Shown here in pieces: positions 1 to 5,650 of a stretch of 7,416 nt of DNA (positions within the stretch are counted from its first letter, which is position 1; the number at the start of each line of letters is the position of its first letter). Position numbers and translations under genes: made by a program. The notes under the pieces were generated by a model. It was not told the DNA's origin. It saw nothing but the letters and a program-made list of their open reading frames with translations, and made no database searches. Source of the DNA: Rickettsiales bacterium (lineage in GTDB: Bacteria; Pseudomonadota; Alphaproteobacteria; Rickettsiales; CANDYO01); the NCBI GenBank assembly GCA_947424995.1, contig CANDYO010000096.1, positions 1 to 7,416 on the forward strand, given 5' to 3'.

Positions 1-314
1 CTATCAACCGAATCATTACTTAAAATTTCCGCCATTAGGTTATTATCTTGGTTATTCATCTTAATCCCTAGATCAAGTACCATTAACTTAAATAAGTCAT
101 AAAGCTTCTGATCGCTCAACTCTTCAATTAGATGGATATTGGTTAGATTATTTAATAAATCATATTGCTTTATTTGTTTTAAATAGCTATTTCCTAGCTC
201 AAATAGACCATCTTCTCGTTCTTTTTTTGTTTGTTTAATAACGTTTTTAATTTTATTATCTAATTCAATATTAATGTCATTTAAGGCTGGTAACTTATTT
301 TGTTCTTTTTCCAC
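1..314 (-). CDS. Unrecognised protein, 5' part only (runs off window)
   Basis: The minus strand is open from a GTG at 314-312 to the window edge, giving about 104 residues with no stop. The start is supported by an AAGGAAG Shine-Dalgarno-like stretch at 325-331, about 10 bases upstream; no in-frame ATG occurs near the start. The peptide begins VEKEQNKLPALND and is rich in Lys, Glu, Asn and Leu, mostly helical in character, with no signal peptide or membrane segment and no motif I recognise. A later part reads LSDQKLYDLFKLMVLDLG, which looks like an amphipathic helix. It is on the same strand as the isc operon but more than 300 bases from the nearest ORF, so it is probably a separate transcription unit. 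The function is unknown and the C-terminal part lies outside the window. Confidence 0.6.
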   Translation of the reverse strand, partial: MEKEQNKLPALNDINIELDNKIKNVIKQTKKEREDGLFELGNSYLKQIKQYDLLNNLTNIHLIEELSDQKLYDLFKLMVLDLGIKMNNQDNNLMAEILSNDSVD

Positions 315-407
315 GATTTTTTTACTTCCTTGCTATTAACAATTCAATAATGTGCATTTATATCTATTTTTAGTGTAAATAAAGTAATGGCAAAATCAAG
401 ACAATTG

Positions 408-413
408 ATTATA
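408..413 (-). promoter_or_regulatory. Possible -10 box for the gene at 1-314
   Basis: The minus strand reads TATAAT here, a perfect -10 consensus, about 94 bases before the GTG at 314. No good -35 box is seen at 16-18 bases upstream (ATTATT at best). In DNA this AT-rich such a box can occur by chance, so this is only a candidate. Confidence 0.25.
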
Positions 414-483
414 TAAAGCTTTCAAAGAGAATAATTGAAGTAAAGATGTAGTATGTTTTTAGCAGATCAGTATATCGAGTGAT

Positions 484-500
484 ACCAAGTAAAGCTTGGT
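484..500. repeat. Small inverted repeat (ACCAAG/CTTGGT)
   Basis: ACCAAG and CTTGGT form a perfect 6-bp stem around a 5-base loop (TAAAG). It is followed by CCCTAGGATGACAC, which resembles the GGATGACGC ends of the elements at 4062-4179 and 5478-5595. It is probably a degraded piece of a related palindromic repeat. There is no T-run on either side, so a terminator is unlikely. Confidence 0.4.
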
Positions 501-549
501 CCCTAGGATGACACGTAACTTATTTATTGCTAGCCTTGTAACCGAAAAG

Positions 550-572
550 GTGAGCACATACAGAAATGACGC
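550..572 (-). repeat. Repeat remnant related to 5448-5469
   Basis: Read on the minus strand, this block (GCGTCATTTCTGTATGTGCT then CAC) aligns with plus-strand 5448-5469 (GCGTCATCCTATATGTGTTC then AC). By eye all but about four positions agree, with one single-base gap. Two such matches in noncoding gaps nearly 5 kb apart indicate a dispersed repeat family, distinct from the 118-bp elements but sharing the GCGTCAT end. Confidence 0.5.
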
Positions 573-625
573 GCTAAATATTTATCAGCGATTAGATTTG
601 GTATTAAGCGTGAGCATGAGCATGA

Positions 626-889
626 TTAGTAAATCTCACAATTATAGTAACATAGTCCAACATTAATTTCACCAATAGAGCAGCTAAGAGTATTGTGTGC
701 TTCTTGATTATAATTTCCAACTACATATTCTAGTGTACATTGTTCAACGCATGGAGTAAAAGACAGATCTAGCTTCGTATAACAGTGTTTTACTGCTTCA
801 ACAACGGATTGATCATTAATTCGAGTTTTGCATACCAGAGACTCTGAAAAACATTTTTTTAAATTTTCTCTATTTTCTATACTATACAT
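626..889 (-). CDS. Small cysteine-rich hypothetical protein (87 aa)
   Basis: This ORF has a complete ATG start and TAA stop on the same strand as the isc operon, beginning 103 bases after hscA ends. I do not recognise the family. The notable feature is eight cysteines in 87 residues (13, 20, 36, 47, 51, 70, 80, 84), including two CxxxC pairs (CVEQC at 47-51 and CYYNC at 80-84). No signal peptide or membrane helix is visible, so a cytoplasmic metal-binding or redox-active protein is possible but unproven. The Shine-Dalgarno signal is weak, with only AT-rich sequence before the ATG. A TTGACA box lies upstream at 963-968. It occupies the place where the ISC ferredoxin gene often sits, but the cysteine spacing and sequence do not match a [2Fe-2S] ferredoxin. 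A chance ORF or a gene remnant cannot be ruled out. Confidence 0.45.
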   Translation of the reverse strand: MYSIENRENLKKCFSESLVCKTRINDQSVVEAVKHCYTKLDLSFTPCVEQCTLEYVVGNYNQEAHNTLSCSIGEINVGLCYYNCEIY

Positions 890-941
890 AAATTTAAGTT
901 CTTTAAAACAAAGTTAGTAAATATCAATCCACAAAAAAGAC

Positions 942-968
942 CATATAAGAAATATTAAGAAATGTCAA
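942..968 (-). promoter_or_regulatory. Possible promoter for the cysteine-rich ORF
   Basis: The minus strand has a perfect -35 consensus TTGACA at 968-963, then 15 bases, then TATATG at 947-942 as a possible -10. Transcription would start near 935, giving a leader of about 46 bases before the ATG at 889. The spacer is short and the -10 imperfect. The box lies just after the hscA stop codon, so it would let the small ORF be expressed independently of the isc operon. Confidence 0.35.
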
Positions 969-992
969 TAATATTTATTTATTTTTTAACAC

Positions 993-2762
993 TTAGGTAA
1001 TGTTATTTATTGTTTTACCTTGAAGAATATTTTTAATCTGACGATTGAGTCTATTTTGAATAAATTTAGAAGATTGGTTTTCTAGTTTTTCATTAGCCTG
1101 CTTAATTATTTCTAATTTATTTTTATGAATTGCAGTATCTAATGAAGCAATCAATAGCTCTAATTCAATTTTCTCATTAGCGGTTAATAAGTCTCCATCT
1201 TCTTCGATAGCTTTATTCAAATTAGTGATATTATCCTGTGCATTCATCCTAGTTTCAGCAAATTTTTTAAGCTTAATATCTTGCTCAGCGTAAATATAGG
1301 ATTTCTCAAGCATATCTTCAGCTTCTTTAGCACTTAAGCCATAGCTAGGTTTAATCTCAATATCCTGCCTAGTGGCGGTTGTCTCTTCTTCTGCCGAAAC
1401 TGATAGAAGCCCATCTGCATCCATGTTAAAGGTTACCTTCACTTTAGCCGCTGCAGCTTTCATTGGTGGTATATTTTTTAGCTCAAATTTAGCGAGCGAC
1501 CGACAATCTGCTGCCATTTCCCGCTCACCTTGAACAATATGAAATTTTATTCCAGTTTGTCCATCTTGATGAGTAGTGAAATATTTGGTAACACTTAAGG
1601 GAATAGTTGAATTCTTATGGATAATTCTTTCGTTCATTCCACCCATCACCTCTAAGCCGATAGAAAGCGAGGTAACATCTAATAATAAATTATCTGAACC
1701 ATGAACTAGGGCATGGGCTTGGGCAGCAGCTCCCATTGCTACCACTAGATCTGGATCTATATTATCTAACGGCTTTTTAATAGCTTCAGTGATCATTTGT
1801 TTTAACAAAGGAATACGAGTAGAACCACCAACTAATACCACTTCTTTAATTAAGCTTGAATCAATTTTACTTTGACTAATAGTTTGCTTAACTATTTTGA
1901 TAGTCTTATCGATAAATGGCTTAATTATCTGCTCAAATTCAGCTTTGCTCAGCGAATAATTATCATCATTCCAAAAATCTTGTTCACTTAAAGTTTCTTT
2001 AGCTTCTTTAGCGAGATAATATAACTCCTTCGGTAATTTTAAATATTTACTTAAAGCATGGTCAATATCATCACCGCCCAAATTAACATCACCACCAGTA
2101 GCTAAAACTTGAAAGACACCTTTTTGCATTCTTAAAATTGAAACATCAAAAGTTCCACCACCAAAATCATAAATAAAATAAATTCCTTCTGCCTCATTAT
2201 CTAAGCCATAAGCTAAAGCTGCTGCAGTTGGCTCATTAATTAAACGAAGTACTTCAATCCCTACAAAACTTGCGGCCATTTTGGTTGCTCCCCTCGCCCC
2301 ATCATCAAAATGAGCTGGCACGGTGATAACCGCCTTGGTTACTTTTTCTCCTAAATAACTTTCTGCCTGCTCTTTAAGATGAGCTAGAATTTGCGCTGAA
2401 ACTTCTATTGGAGTTAATTTTTGCCCAGCAATGCTCAAGCTAATTTCTTTAGAATCTTTAGTAGCTTCAATAGGAAATAATTCAGCAAGATCACTATTTT
2501 GTAGTTCAATTGAATTTTTACCCATTAATCGCTTAATTGATTTAATCGAAGCTTCACCTTCTCTACCGATAAATACTTGATCATTATCATAAGTAACAAT
2601 AGATGGAACAATAGGCCCTAGAGCTTGGATCTTACCGTTTACATAGCAAGCAACGACTGAATTGCTAGTACCTAAGTCTATTCCTACAGCATAATTGTTA
2701 TCATCAGAAATCTTAGATGCTTGTGGTTCTGAAATTTGAATGAATTTTGCTTGGTTTTTCAT
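993..2762 (-). CDS. hscA: Hsp70-type chaperone HscA for Fe-S assembly
   Basis: HscA is the specialised Hsp70 that, with HscB, binds the LPPVK motif of IscU and uses ATP to drive cluster release; it acts in the cytoplasm. The nucleotide-binding domain covers about residues 24-355: phosphate loop GIDLGTSNS (27-35), TVPAHFDD (147-154), NEPTAAALAYGLD (176-188), DFGGGTFDVS (199-208) and VGGSTRIP (311-318). The substrate-binding domain follows a DVTSLSIGLEVMGG segment (362-375) and contains GQTGIKFHIVQGEREM (401-416) and DADGLLSVSAEEE (448-460); a helical, Lys/Glu-rich lid runs to the end. The N-terminal IQISEP before the ATPase domain is typical of HscA and separates it from DnaK. At 589 residues it is slightly shorter than E. 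coli HscA (616), partly from a short segment after GGDDID. The ATG overlaps the hscB stop as ATGA, with AAGGGA (2766-2771) as ribosome site, implying translational coupling. No terminator hairpin is evident after it. Confidence 0.96.
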   Translation of the reverse strand: MKNQAKFIQISEPQASKISDDNNYAVGIDLGTSNSVVACYVNGKIQALGPIVPSIVTYDNDQVFIGREGEASIKSIKRLMGKNSIELQNSDLAELFPIEATKDSKEISLSIAGQKLTPIEVSAQILAHLKEQAESYLGEKVTKAVITVPAHFDDGARGATKMAASFVGIEVLRLINEPTAAALAYGLDNEAEGIYFIYDFGGGTFDVSILRMQKGVFQVLATGGDVNLGGDDIDHALSKYLKLPKELYYLAKEAKETLSEQDFWNDDNYSLSKAEFEQIIKPFIDKTIKIVKQTISQSKIDSSLIKEVVLVGGSTRIPLLKQMITEAIKKPLDNIDPDLVVAMGAAAQAHALVHGSDNLLLDVTSLSIGLEVMGGMNERIIHKNSTIPLSVTKYFTTHQDGQTGIKFHIVQGEREMAADCRSLAKFELKNIPPMKAAAAKVKVTFNMDADGLLSVSAEEETTATRQDIEIKPSYGLSAKEAEDMLEKSYIYAEQDIKLKKFAETRMNAQDNITNLNKAIEEDGDLLTANEKIELELLIASLDTAIHKNKLEIIKQANEKLENQSSKFIQNRLNRQIKNILQGKTINNIT

Positions 2763-3265
2763 TGATCCCTTGAATTTAATTGATCGATAATTTTGTTTAA
2801 ATATTGTAGCTTTACCATAGCATGCGCAGCGAGTTCAAATTCGTTTTCAGCATAATGCTCTTTAAAATCAGTCCAACATTCTGCACTTTGCTGACTGATT
2901 CTCTCTCTAATAGATTTTAGCTCATCTGAATTTGCTTCCATAACTTCTTCACTTAATTCCAGCATATCATTGAGCATAATGGAATCAGCAATAAAATTAG
3001 TCTCTTCTCTATTAATATGGATATTATTTAAGGACAATAAATATTCAGCTCGCAGTTTATCATCAGATAATATTTGATAAGCTTTATTGAGGGTGGAAGT
3101 AAATTCAAGCGCCTGCATTTTTTCAGCATGCGGTTTATTAATCACTTTATCTGGATGAAAAACTTGTTGTAGCTTAATGTAATTTTGATATAATTCTTCC
3201 TTATTTACATCAAAATTTAACTCTAAATTCAGTATGTTAAAATAATTATCTAAAGCTTTAGACAT
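2759..3265 (-). CDS. hscB: J-domain co-chaperone HscB
   Basis: HscB is the J-protein that delivers IscU to HscA and stimulates its ATPase. Starting at 3265 the protein has 168 residues, against 171 in E. coli. The N-terminal J-domain (about 1-75) contains the essential HPD at 37-39 (VFHPDK), followed by NKAYQILSD (60-68) and RAEYLLSL (72-79). The C-terminal three-helix domain that binds IscU follows (about 90-165), with VKLQYLNKI near the end. No N-terminal zinc-binding cysteines are present, as in other bacterial members. The open frame extends upstream to 3346, but those 27 extra codons overlap iscA and match nothing in the family. The ATG at 3265 has a GGAG at 3275-3278 nine bases upstream. 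It overlaps the iscA end by 8 bases and its own stop overlaps hscA by 4, so it sits in a translationally coupled block. Confidence 0.95.
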   Translation of the reverse strand: MSKALDNYFNILNLELNFDVNKEELYQNYIKLQQVFHPDKVINKPHAEKMQALEFTSTLNKAYQILSDDKLRAEYLLSLNNIHINREETNFIADSIMLNDMLELSEEVMEANSDELKSIRERISQQSAECWTDFKEHYAENEFELAAHAMVKLQYLNKIIDQLNSRDQ

Positions 3266-3593
3266 GGAAAGATTCTCCACATCCACATTTACCTTTTTCA
3301 TTAGGATTGCTAAAGACAAAACCAGAAGACAATTCTTCTTCCACATAATCCATCTGACTACCTAAAATATAAAGCATAGCTTTTGGATCAATCAATACTT
3401 GTACATCTTTCTGATTGACGACAGCGTCAAATTTATTGATATCATCAGCATATTCTACTTTATACTTAAGTCCTGAACAACCTTTAGTTTCAATTAGAAT
3501 CCTAATACCTACCGAAGGCTTTCCTCGTTGATCTAGCAAAACCTTAATTCGCTCGGCAGCACTATCAGTGATGATTAGTGGATCTCTAGCCAT
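3258..3593 (-). CDS. iscA: A-type Fe-S carrier protein IscA
   Basis: IscA is an A-type (HesB/IscA family) protein that binds iron or a cluster and passes clusters to target apoproteins, especially [4Fe-4S] ones. The 111 residues match the usual size of about 107-115. The three conserved ligand cysteines are present: C39 in TKGCSGLKY, and C103 and C105 in the C-terminal KCGCGESF. IDPKAMLYILGSQMDYVEE (68-86) is the usual central segment. The SGFVFSNPNEK run (90-100) before the CGCG is also typical. The start lies inside the last codons of iscU (8-base overlap) and the end overlaps hscB by 8 bases, so it depends on the operon transcript and probably on coupled translation. The ribosome site is only a purine-rich AAGAAAAAA stretch. 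Confidence 0.96.
   Translation of the reverse strand: MARDPLIITDSAAERIKVLLDQRGKPSVGIRILIETKGCSGLKYKVEYADDINKFDAVVNQKDVQVLIDPKAMLYILGSQMDYVEEELSSGFVFSNPNEKGKCGCGESFHV
3275..3278 (-). promoter_or_regulatory. Ribosome binding site that sets the hscB start
   Basis: GGAG on the minus strand, nine bases before the ATG at 3265 and inside the last codons of iscA. It supports the 168-residue HscB over the longer reading frame that opens at 3346. Confidence 0.7.
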
Positions 3594-3978
3594 TATTTTT
3601 TTCTTGTTTCTTGTTATAATCAGCTACTGCAGCTTTAATTGCCTCTTCCGCTAAGATAGAACAATGGATCTTTACTGGTGGTAATGATAATTCTTGCGCA
3701 ATTGCAGTATTGGTAATATCAGTAGCGGTTTTGATATCTTTTCCTTTTAGCCATTCGGTTGCTAGTGAACTTGCGGCTATAGCTGAACCACAGCCAAAAG
3801 TTTTAAATTTTGCATCTTCAATAATACCATCTTTACTTACTTGAATTTGCAATTTCATCACATCTCCGCAAGCCGGAGCTCCAACCACTCCAGTGCCCAC
3901 ATCATTACTATCTTTAGGTAATGAACCCACATTACGTGGGTTCTTGTTATGGTCTAAAACTTTTTCACTATATGCCAT
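3586..3978 (-). CDS. iscU: Fe-S cluster scaffold protein IscU
   Basis: IscU is the scaffold on which IscS-derived sulfur and iron are built into a cluster. Counting from the ATG at 3978, the 130 residues are close to E. coli IscU (128), with the key residues at the same numbers: C37 and D39 in GAPACGDVMKLQ, C63 in FGCGSAIA, and H105 and C106 in KIHCSILAEEAIKAA. The LPPVK motif recognised by HscA is at 99-103. The frame continues to a GTG at 3987, but that codon overlaps the GGAG ribosome site (3987-3990), which lies eight bases before the ATG of MAYSEKV, the conserved N-terminus. The shorter start is therefore preferred. iscU is the first gene of the tightly overlapping iscU-iscA-hscB-hscA block. 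It is separated from iscS by about 217 bases of repeat sequence, an unusual gap for this gene pair. Confidence 0.97.
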   Translation of the reverse strand: MAYSEKVLDHNKNPRNVGSLPKDSNDVGTGVVGAPACGDVMKLQIQVSKDGIIEDAKFKTFGCGSAIAASSLATEWLKGKDIKTATDITNTAIAQELSLPPVKIHCSILAEEAIKAAVADYNKKQEKNNG

Positions 3979-3986
3979 TATCTTCA

Positions 3987-3990
3987 CTCC
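3987..3990 (-). promoter_or_regulatory. Ribosome binding site that sets the iscU start
   Basis: GGAG on the minus strand, spaced eight bases from the ATG at 3978. It overlaps the alternative GTG at 3987, so the GTG cannot use it and the MAYSEK start is favoured. Confidence 0.75.
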
Positions 3991-4031
3991 ATTTTTCTAT
4001 TATTGTTGTTATCACTATACGCTATATATTT

Positions 4032-4059
4032 GCAATGCCGTCATTCTTTCTCGAAGGCA
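4032..4059. repeat. Fragment of the repeat seen at 7286-7416
   Basis: GCAATGCCGTCATTCTT at 4032-4048 is identical over 17 bases to 7286-7302, and CGAAGG follows in both. The match covers the left end of the repeat upstream of iscR. The rest is missing, and the 118-bp element begins directly afterwards at 4062, suggesting one repeat interrupted or replaced by another. Confidence 0.6.
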
Positions 4060-4061
4060 CT

Positions 4062-4179
4062 GCGTTATCCCTGGCAAGCTGCTTAAAAAGCATCGCTGAC
4101 CGGGGATCTAAGGAGTTTATTCCCTCATGAGATCCTCGGTCTCAAGCGCTGTAAAAGCGCTTGAGACCGAGGATGACGC
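4062..4179. repeat. 118-bp palindromic element, copy A (iscU-iscS gap)
   Basis: This copy starts GCGTTATCCCTGG and ends GAGGATGACGC, imperfect terminal inverted repeats. A second copy of exactly the same length lies at 5478-5595 in the same orientation. By eye about 60 of the first 70 positions match (shared TCCCTGGCAAGCTG, GGATCT, AGGAGTTTATT); the right halves diverge more. The right half here is a 19-bp perfect hairpin (4132-4174). There is no open frame or transposase, so it resembles a short non-autonomous palindromic element, like the Rickettsia palindromic elements in concept, though I cannot assign it to a named family. Confidence 0.75.
4132..4174. repeat. 19-bp perfect hairpin just after the iscS stop
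   Basis: The left arm (4132-4150, ATCCTCGGTCTCAAGCGCT) and right arm (4156-4174) are exact reverse complements around a 5-base loop. In the iscS transcript it would fold 21 bases after the stop codon. No U-run follows on the minus strand, so it is not a standard rho-independent terminator; it could protect the 3' end of an iscS message, mark a processing site, or simply be part of the repeat. The segment at 4130-4141 (AGATCCTCGGTC) can instead pair with 4098-4109 (GACCGGGGATCT, one G-U pair), so two exclusive folds are possible. Confidence 0.8.
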
Positions 4180-4195
4180 ATAATACCTAAAAATA

Positions 4196-5413
4196 TTAAT
4201 GGGTAGCCCATTGTATTGTCTTAAGATCAATACCCTCTTGAGCCATTTCCCATAATGGACTCATATCTCTTAGTCTTTGAATATTCTTTTTAACTATATC
4301 TATTGCTATGTCTATTTCTGTTTCTGTTGTAAAACGCCCTATTCCGAATCTTATTGAAGTATGAGCTAAATCTTCATCAACCCCCATTGCTCTAAGCACA
4401 TAAGATGGCTCTAGTGACGATGAAGTACAAGCTGAACCTGAAGATACCGCTAATTCTTTTATCGCAATAATCAATGATTCCCCTTCTACATAAGCAAAGC
4501 TTAAATTTAGATTACCTGGATAGCGCAAAATTTGATCACCATTTAAATATACATTAGCAATACTACCAACTATTGCATTGTAGAACTTATCTGATAAATA
4601 TTTTATATGCTGATAGTCTTTTTCCATTTCATTACTTGCAAGCTCTGCAGCTTTACCAAGTGCAACTACTAGAGGTGTTGGAAGGGTACCAGATCTGAAA
4701 CCACGTTCTTGCCCACCACCATTAATAATCGGCTCTAATCTAACTCTAGGCTTACGGCTAATATATAGCGCACCAATACCTTTCGGTCCGTAAATTTTAT
4801 GCCCTGAAATGCTCATTAAATCAATATTCATTGCCCTAACATCTAATGGTATTTTACCAAAAGCTTGCGCACAATCGCTATGGAAAAACACGCCATGTTC
4901 TCGGCAAATTTTACCAATCTCAGCTAAAGGCTGAATCACTCCAACCTCATTATTAATACCCATTATTGAAACCAAACCTGTTTCAGGAGTAATTGCTTGT
5001 TTTAATTCTTCTAGATCAATTATGCCATTAGTTCCTACTGGTAAGTAAGTAACCTTAAACCCTTCCTCTTCTAAGTGCCGACAAGCATCTAATACACATT
5101 TATGTTCAGTGACCACCGTAATTATATGCCGCTTTTTTGTTGCGTAAAAATGAGCAACTCCCTTAATAGCCATATTATTAGATTCAGTTGCACCGGAAGT
5201 AAAAACTATTTCTTTAGGATCAGCATTGATTAATTTTGCTACTTGAGCACGAGCTATTTCAACAGCCTCTTCAGCTTCCCAACCAAAACTATGGCTACGT
5301 GAATGAGCATTACCAAATTTTTCAGTAAAAAATGGAAGCATTTCTGCTACTACCCTTGGATCAGCAGGTGTTGTCGCTTGATAATCTAGGTATATTTGGT
5401 TCTTAATCTTCAT
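4196..5413 (-). CDS. iscS: Cysteine desulfurase IscS
   Basis: IscS is the PLP enzyme that turns L-cysteine into alanine plus an enzyme-bound persulfide, and it supplies sulfur to IscU and usually to tRNA thiolation. At 405 residues it is one longer than E. coli IscS (404). Visible landmarks: N-terminal YLDYQATTPADPR (8-20), PLP-phosphate loop TSGATESNN (72-80), H104 in VTEHKCVLD, D180 and Q183 (HSDCAQAFGK), the Schiff-base lysine K206 in SGHKIYGPKG, and the persulfide cysteine C329 in SSGSACTSSSLEPSYVL. The C-terminal tail with SPLWEM (385-390) and the WATH ending correspond to the region that docks IscU. The start has AAGGA (5421-5425) seven bases upstream. Unlike the other isc junctions, both flanks are long noncoding gaps (237 and about 217 bases), each with a 118-bp repeat. 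Confidence 0.97.
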   Translation of the reverse strand: MKIKNQIYLDYQATTPADPRVVAEMLPFFTEKFGNAHSRSHSFGWEAEEAVEIARAQVAKLINADPKEIVFTSGATESNNMAIKGVAHFYATKKRHIITVVTEHKCVLDACRHLEEEGFKVTYLPVGTNGIIDLEELKQAITPETGLVSIMGINNEVGVIQPLAEIGKICREHGVFFHSDCAQAFGKIPLDVRAMNIDLMSISGHKIYGPKGIGALYISRKPRVRLEPIINGGGQERGFRSGTLPTPLVVALGKAAELASNEMEKDYQHIKYLSDKFYNAIVGSIANVYLNGDQILRYPGNLNLSFAYVEGESLIIAIKELAVSSGSACTSSSLEPSYVLRAMGVDEDLAHTSIRFGIGRFTTETEIDIAIDIVKKNIQRLRDMSPLWEMAQEGIDLKTIQWATH

Positions 5414-5447
5414 AAATTTTTCCTTGTAAATTTATTTTACGCTTAAT

Positions 5448-5469
5448 GCGTCATCCTATATGTGTTCAC
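5448..5469 (+). repeat. Repeat remnant related to 550-572
   Basis: This block begins GCGTCATCCTATATGTG and aligns with the reverse complement of 550-572. It sits directly before the 118-bp element, whose own start (GCATCATCC) resembles the start of this block, so two related ends are stacked side by side. Confidence 0.5.
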
Positions 5470-5477
5470 TTGTTTAC

Positions 5478-5595
5478 GCATCATCCCTGGCAAGCTGATT
5501 GAAAAGCAGCGCTACCGAGGATCTCAGGAGTTTATTTCCTCACGAGACACCCCCGATCTTCAGCGCTTTTAAGTGCCCTGTGTCAGGGATGACGC
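5478..5595. repeat. 118-bp palindromic element, copy B (upstream of iscS)
   Basis: Its terminal inverted repeats are GCATCATCCCTG (5478-5489) and CAGGGATGACGC (5584-5595), 11 of 12 bases complementary. An inner pair AGCGCT/AGCGCT lies at 5508-5513 and 5562-5567. It has the same length and orientation as the copy at 4062-4179, with high similarity in the left 70 bases. There is no coding capacity. In RNA the whole element could fold into one long branched hairpin between the two desulfurase genes. Confidence 0.75.
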
Positions 5596-5650
5596 TCTCT
5601 TCTTCAATAACGCCTACTCAAAGACGACAACCTCGAATAACTCATCACTC

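Larger units (their letters stand above)
315..625. other. Intergenic region with repeat remnants
   Basis: This noncoding stretch of 311 bases lies between two unrecognised minus-strand ORFs. The part next to the 1-314 gene is plain AT-rich sequence with one possible -10 box. The rest (about 480-590) is more GC-rich and holds a small hairpin at 484-500, a CCTAGGATGACAC stretch, and a block at 550-572 related to 5448-5469. These resemble eroded pieces of the palindromic repeats found elsewhere in the window. I see no tRNA, no open frame of note and no convincing rho-independent terminator; a weak stem at 572-590 (CGCT/AGCG) has no U-run. Confidence 0.5.
5414..5650. other. Repeat-mosaic gap between the two desulfurase genes
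   Basis: This noncoding gap of 237 bases inside the operon is almost filled by repeat pieces: a block at 5448-5469 related to 550-572, the full 118-bp element at 5478-5595, and TACTCAAAGACGAC at 5615-5628, which matches the right end of the repeat at 7401-7414 in 13 of 14 bases. Only the iscS ribosome site (5421-5425) has an obvious function. I see no clear promoter for iscS here. Confidence 0.55.

Noticed and set aside
626..889. Twin CxxxC motif like mitochondrial small Tim proteins
   Set aside because: The two CxxxC pairs are 28 residues apart, longer than the roughly 11-16 of that family, and there are four more cysteines outside the pairs. I see no real similarity.
3266..3346. Longer N-terminus for hscB starting at 3346
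   Set aside because: The extra 27 codons lie inside iscA, resemble no HscB, and would give an oversized protein. The ATG at 3265 has a good GGAG site and gives the normal length.
3979..3987. GTG start for iscU at 3987
   Set aside because: The GTG overlaps the GGAG ribosome site, which serves the ATG at 3978. The ATG gives the conserved MAYSEK start and places C37, C63 and C106 at the E. coli positions.
3893..4130. Two overlapping plus-strand ORFs of 68 and 69 codons
   Set aside because: They begin antisense to the 5' part of iscU and end inside the palindromic repeat. They overlap each other in different frames and match no family.
4132..4174. Rho-independent terminator after iscS
   Set aside because: The stem is strong, but no U-run follows on the minus strand, and iscU-hscA downstream have no clear separate promoter. 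It is described as a repeat hairpin instead.
4032..4179. CRISPR-like array
   Set aside because: There are no regularly spaced short repeats with unique spacers; the similarity is to whole palindromic elements in other gaps.
4062..5595. iscS as cargo of a composite transposon flanked by the two 118-bp repeats
   Set aside because: The repeats carry no transposase, there are no visible target duplications, and iscS fits its operon neighbours in gene order and style. Independent insertions are simpler.
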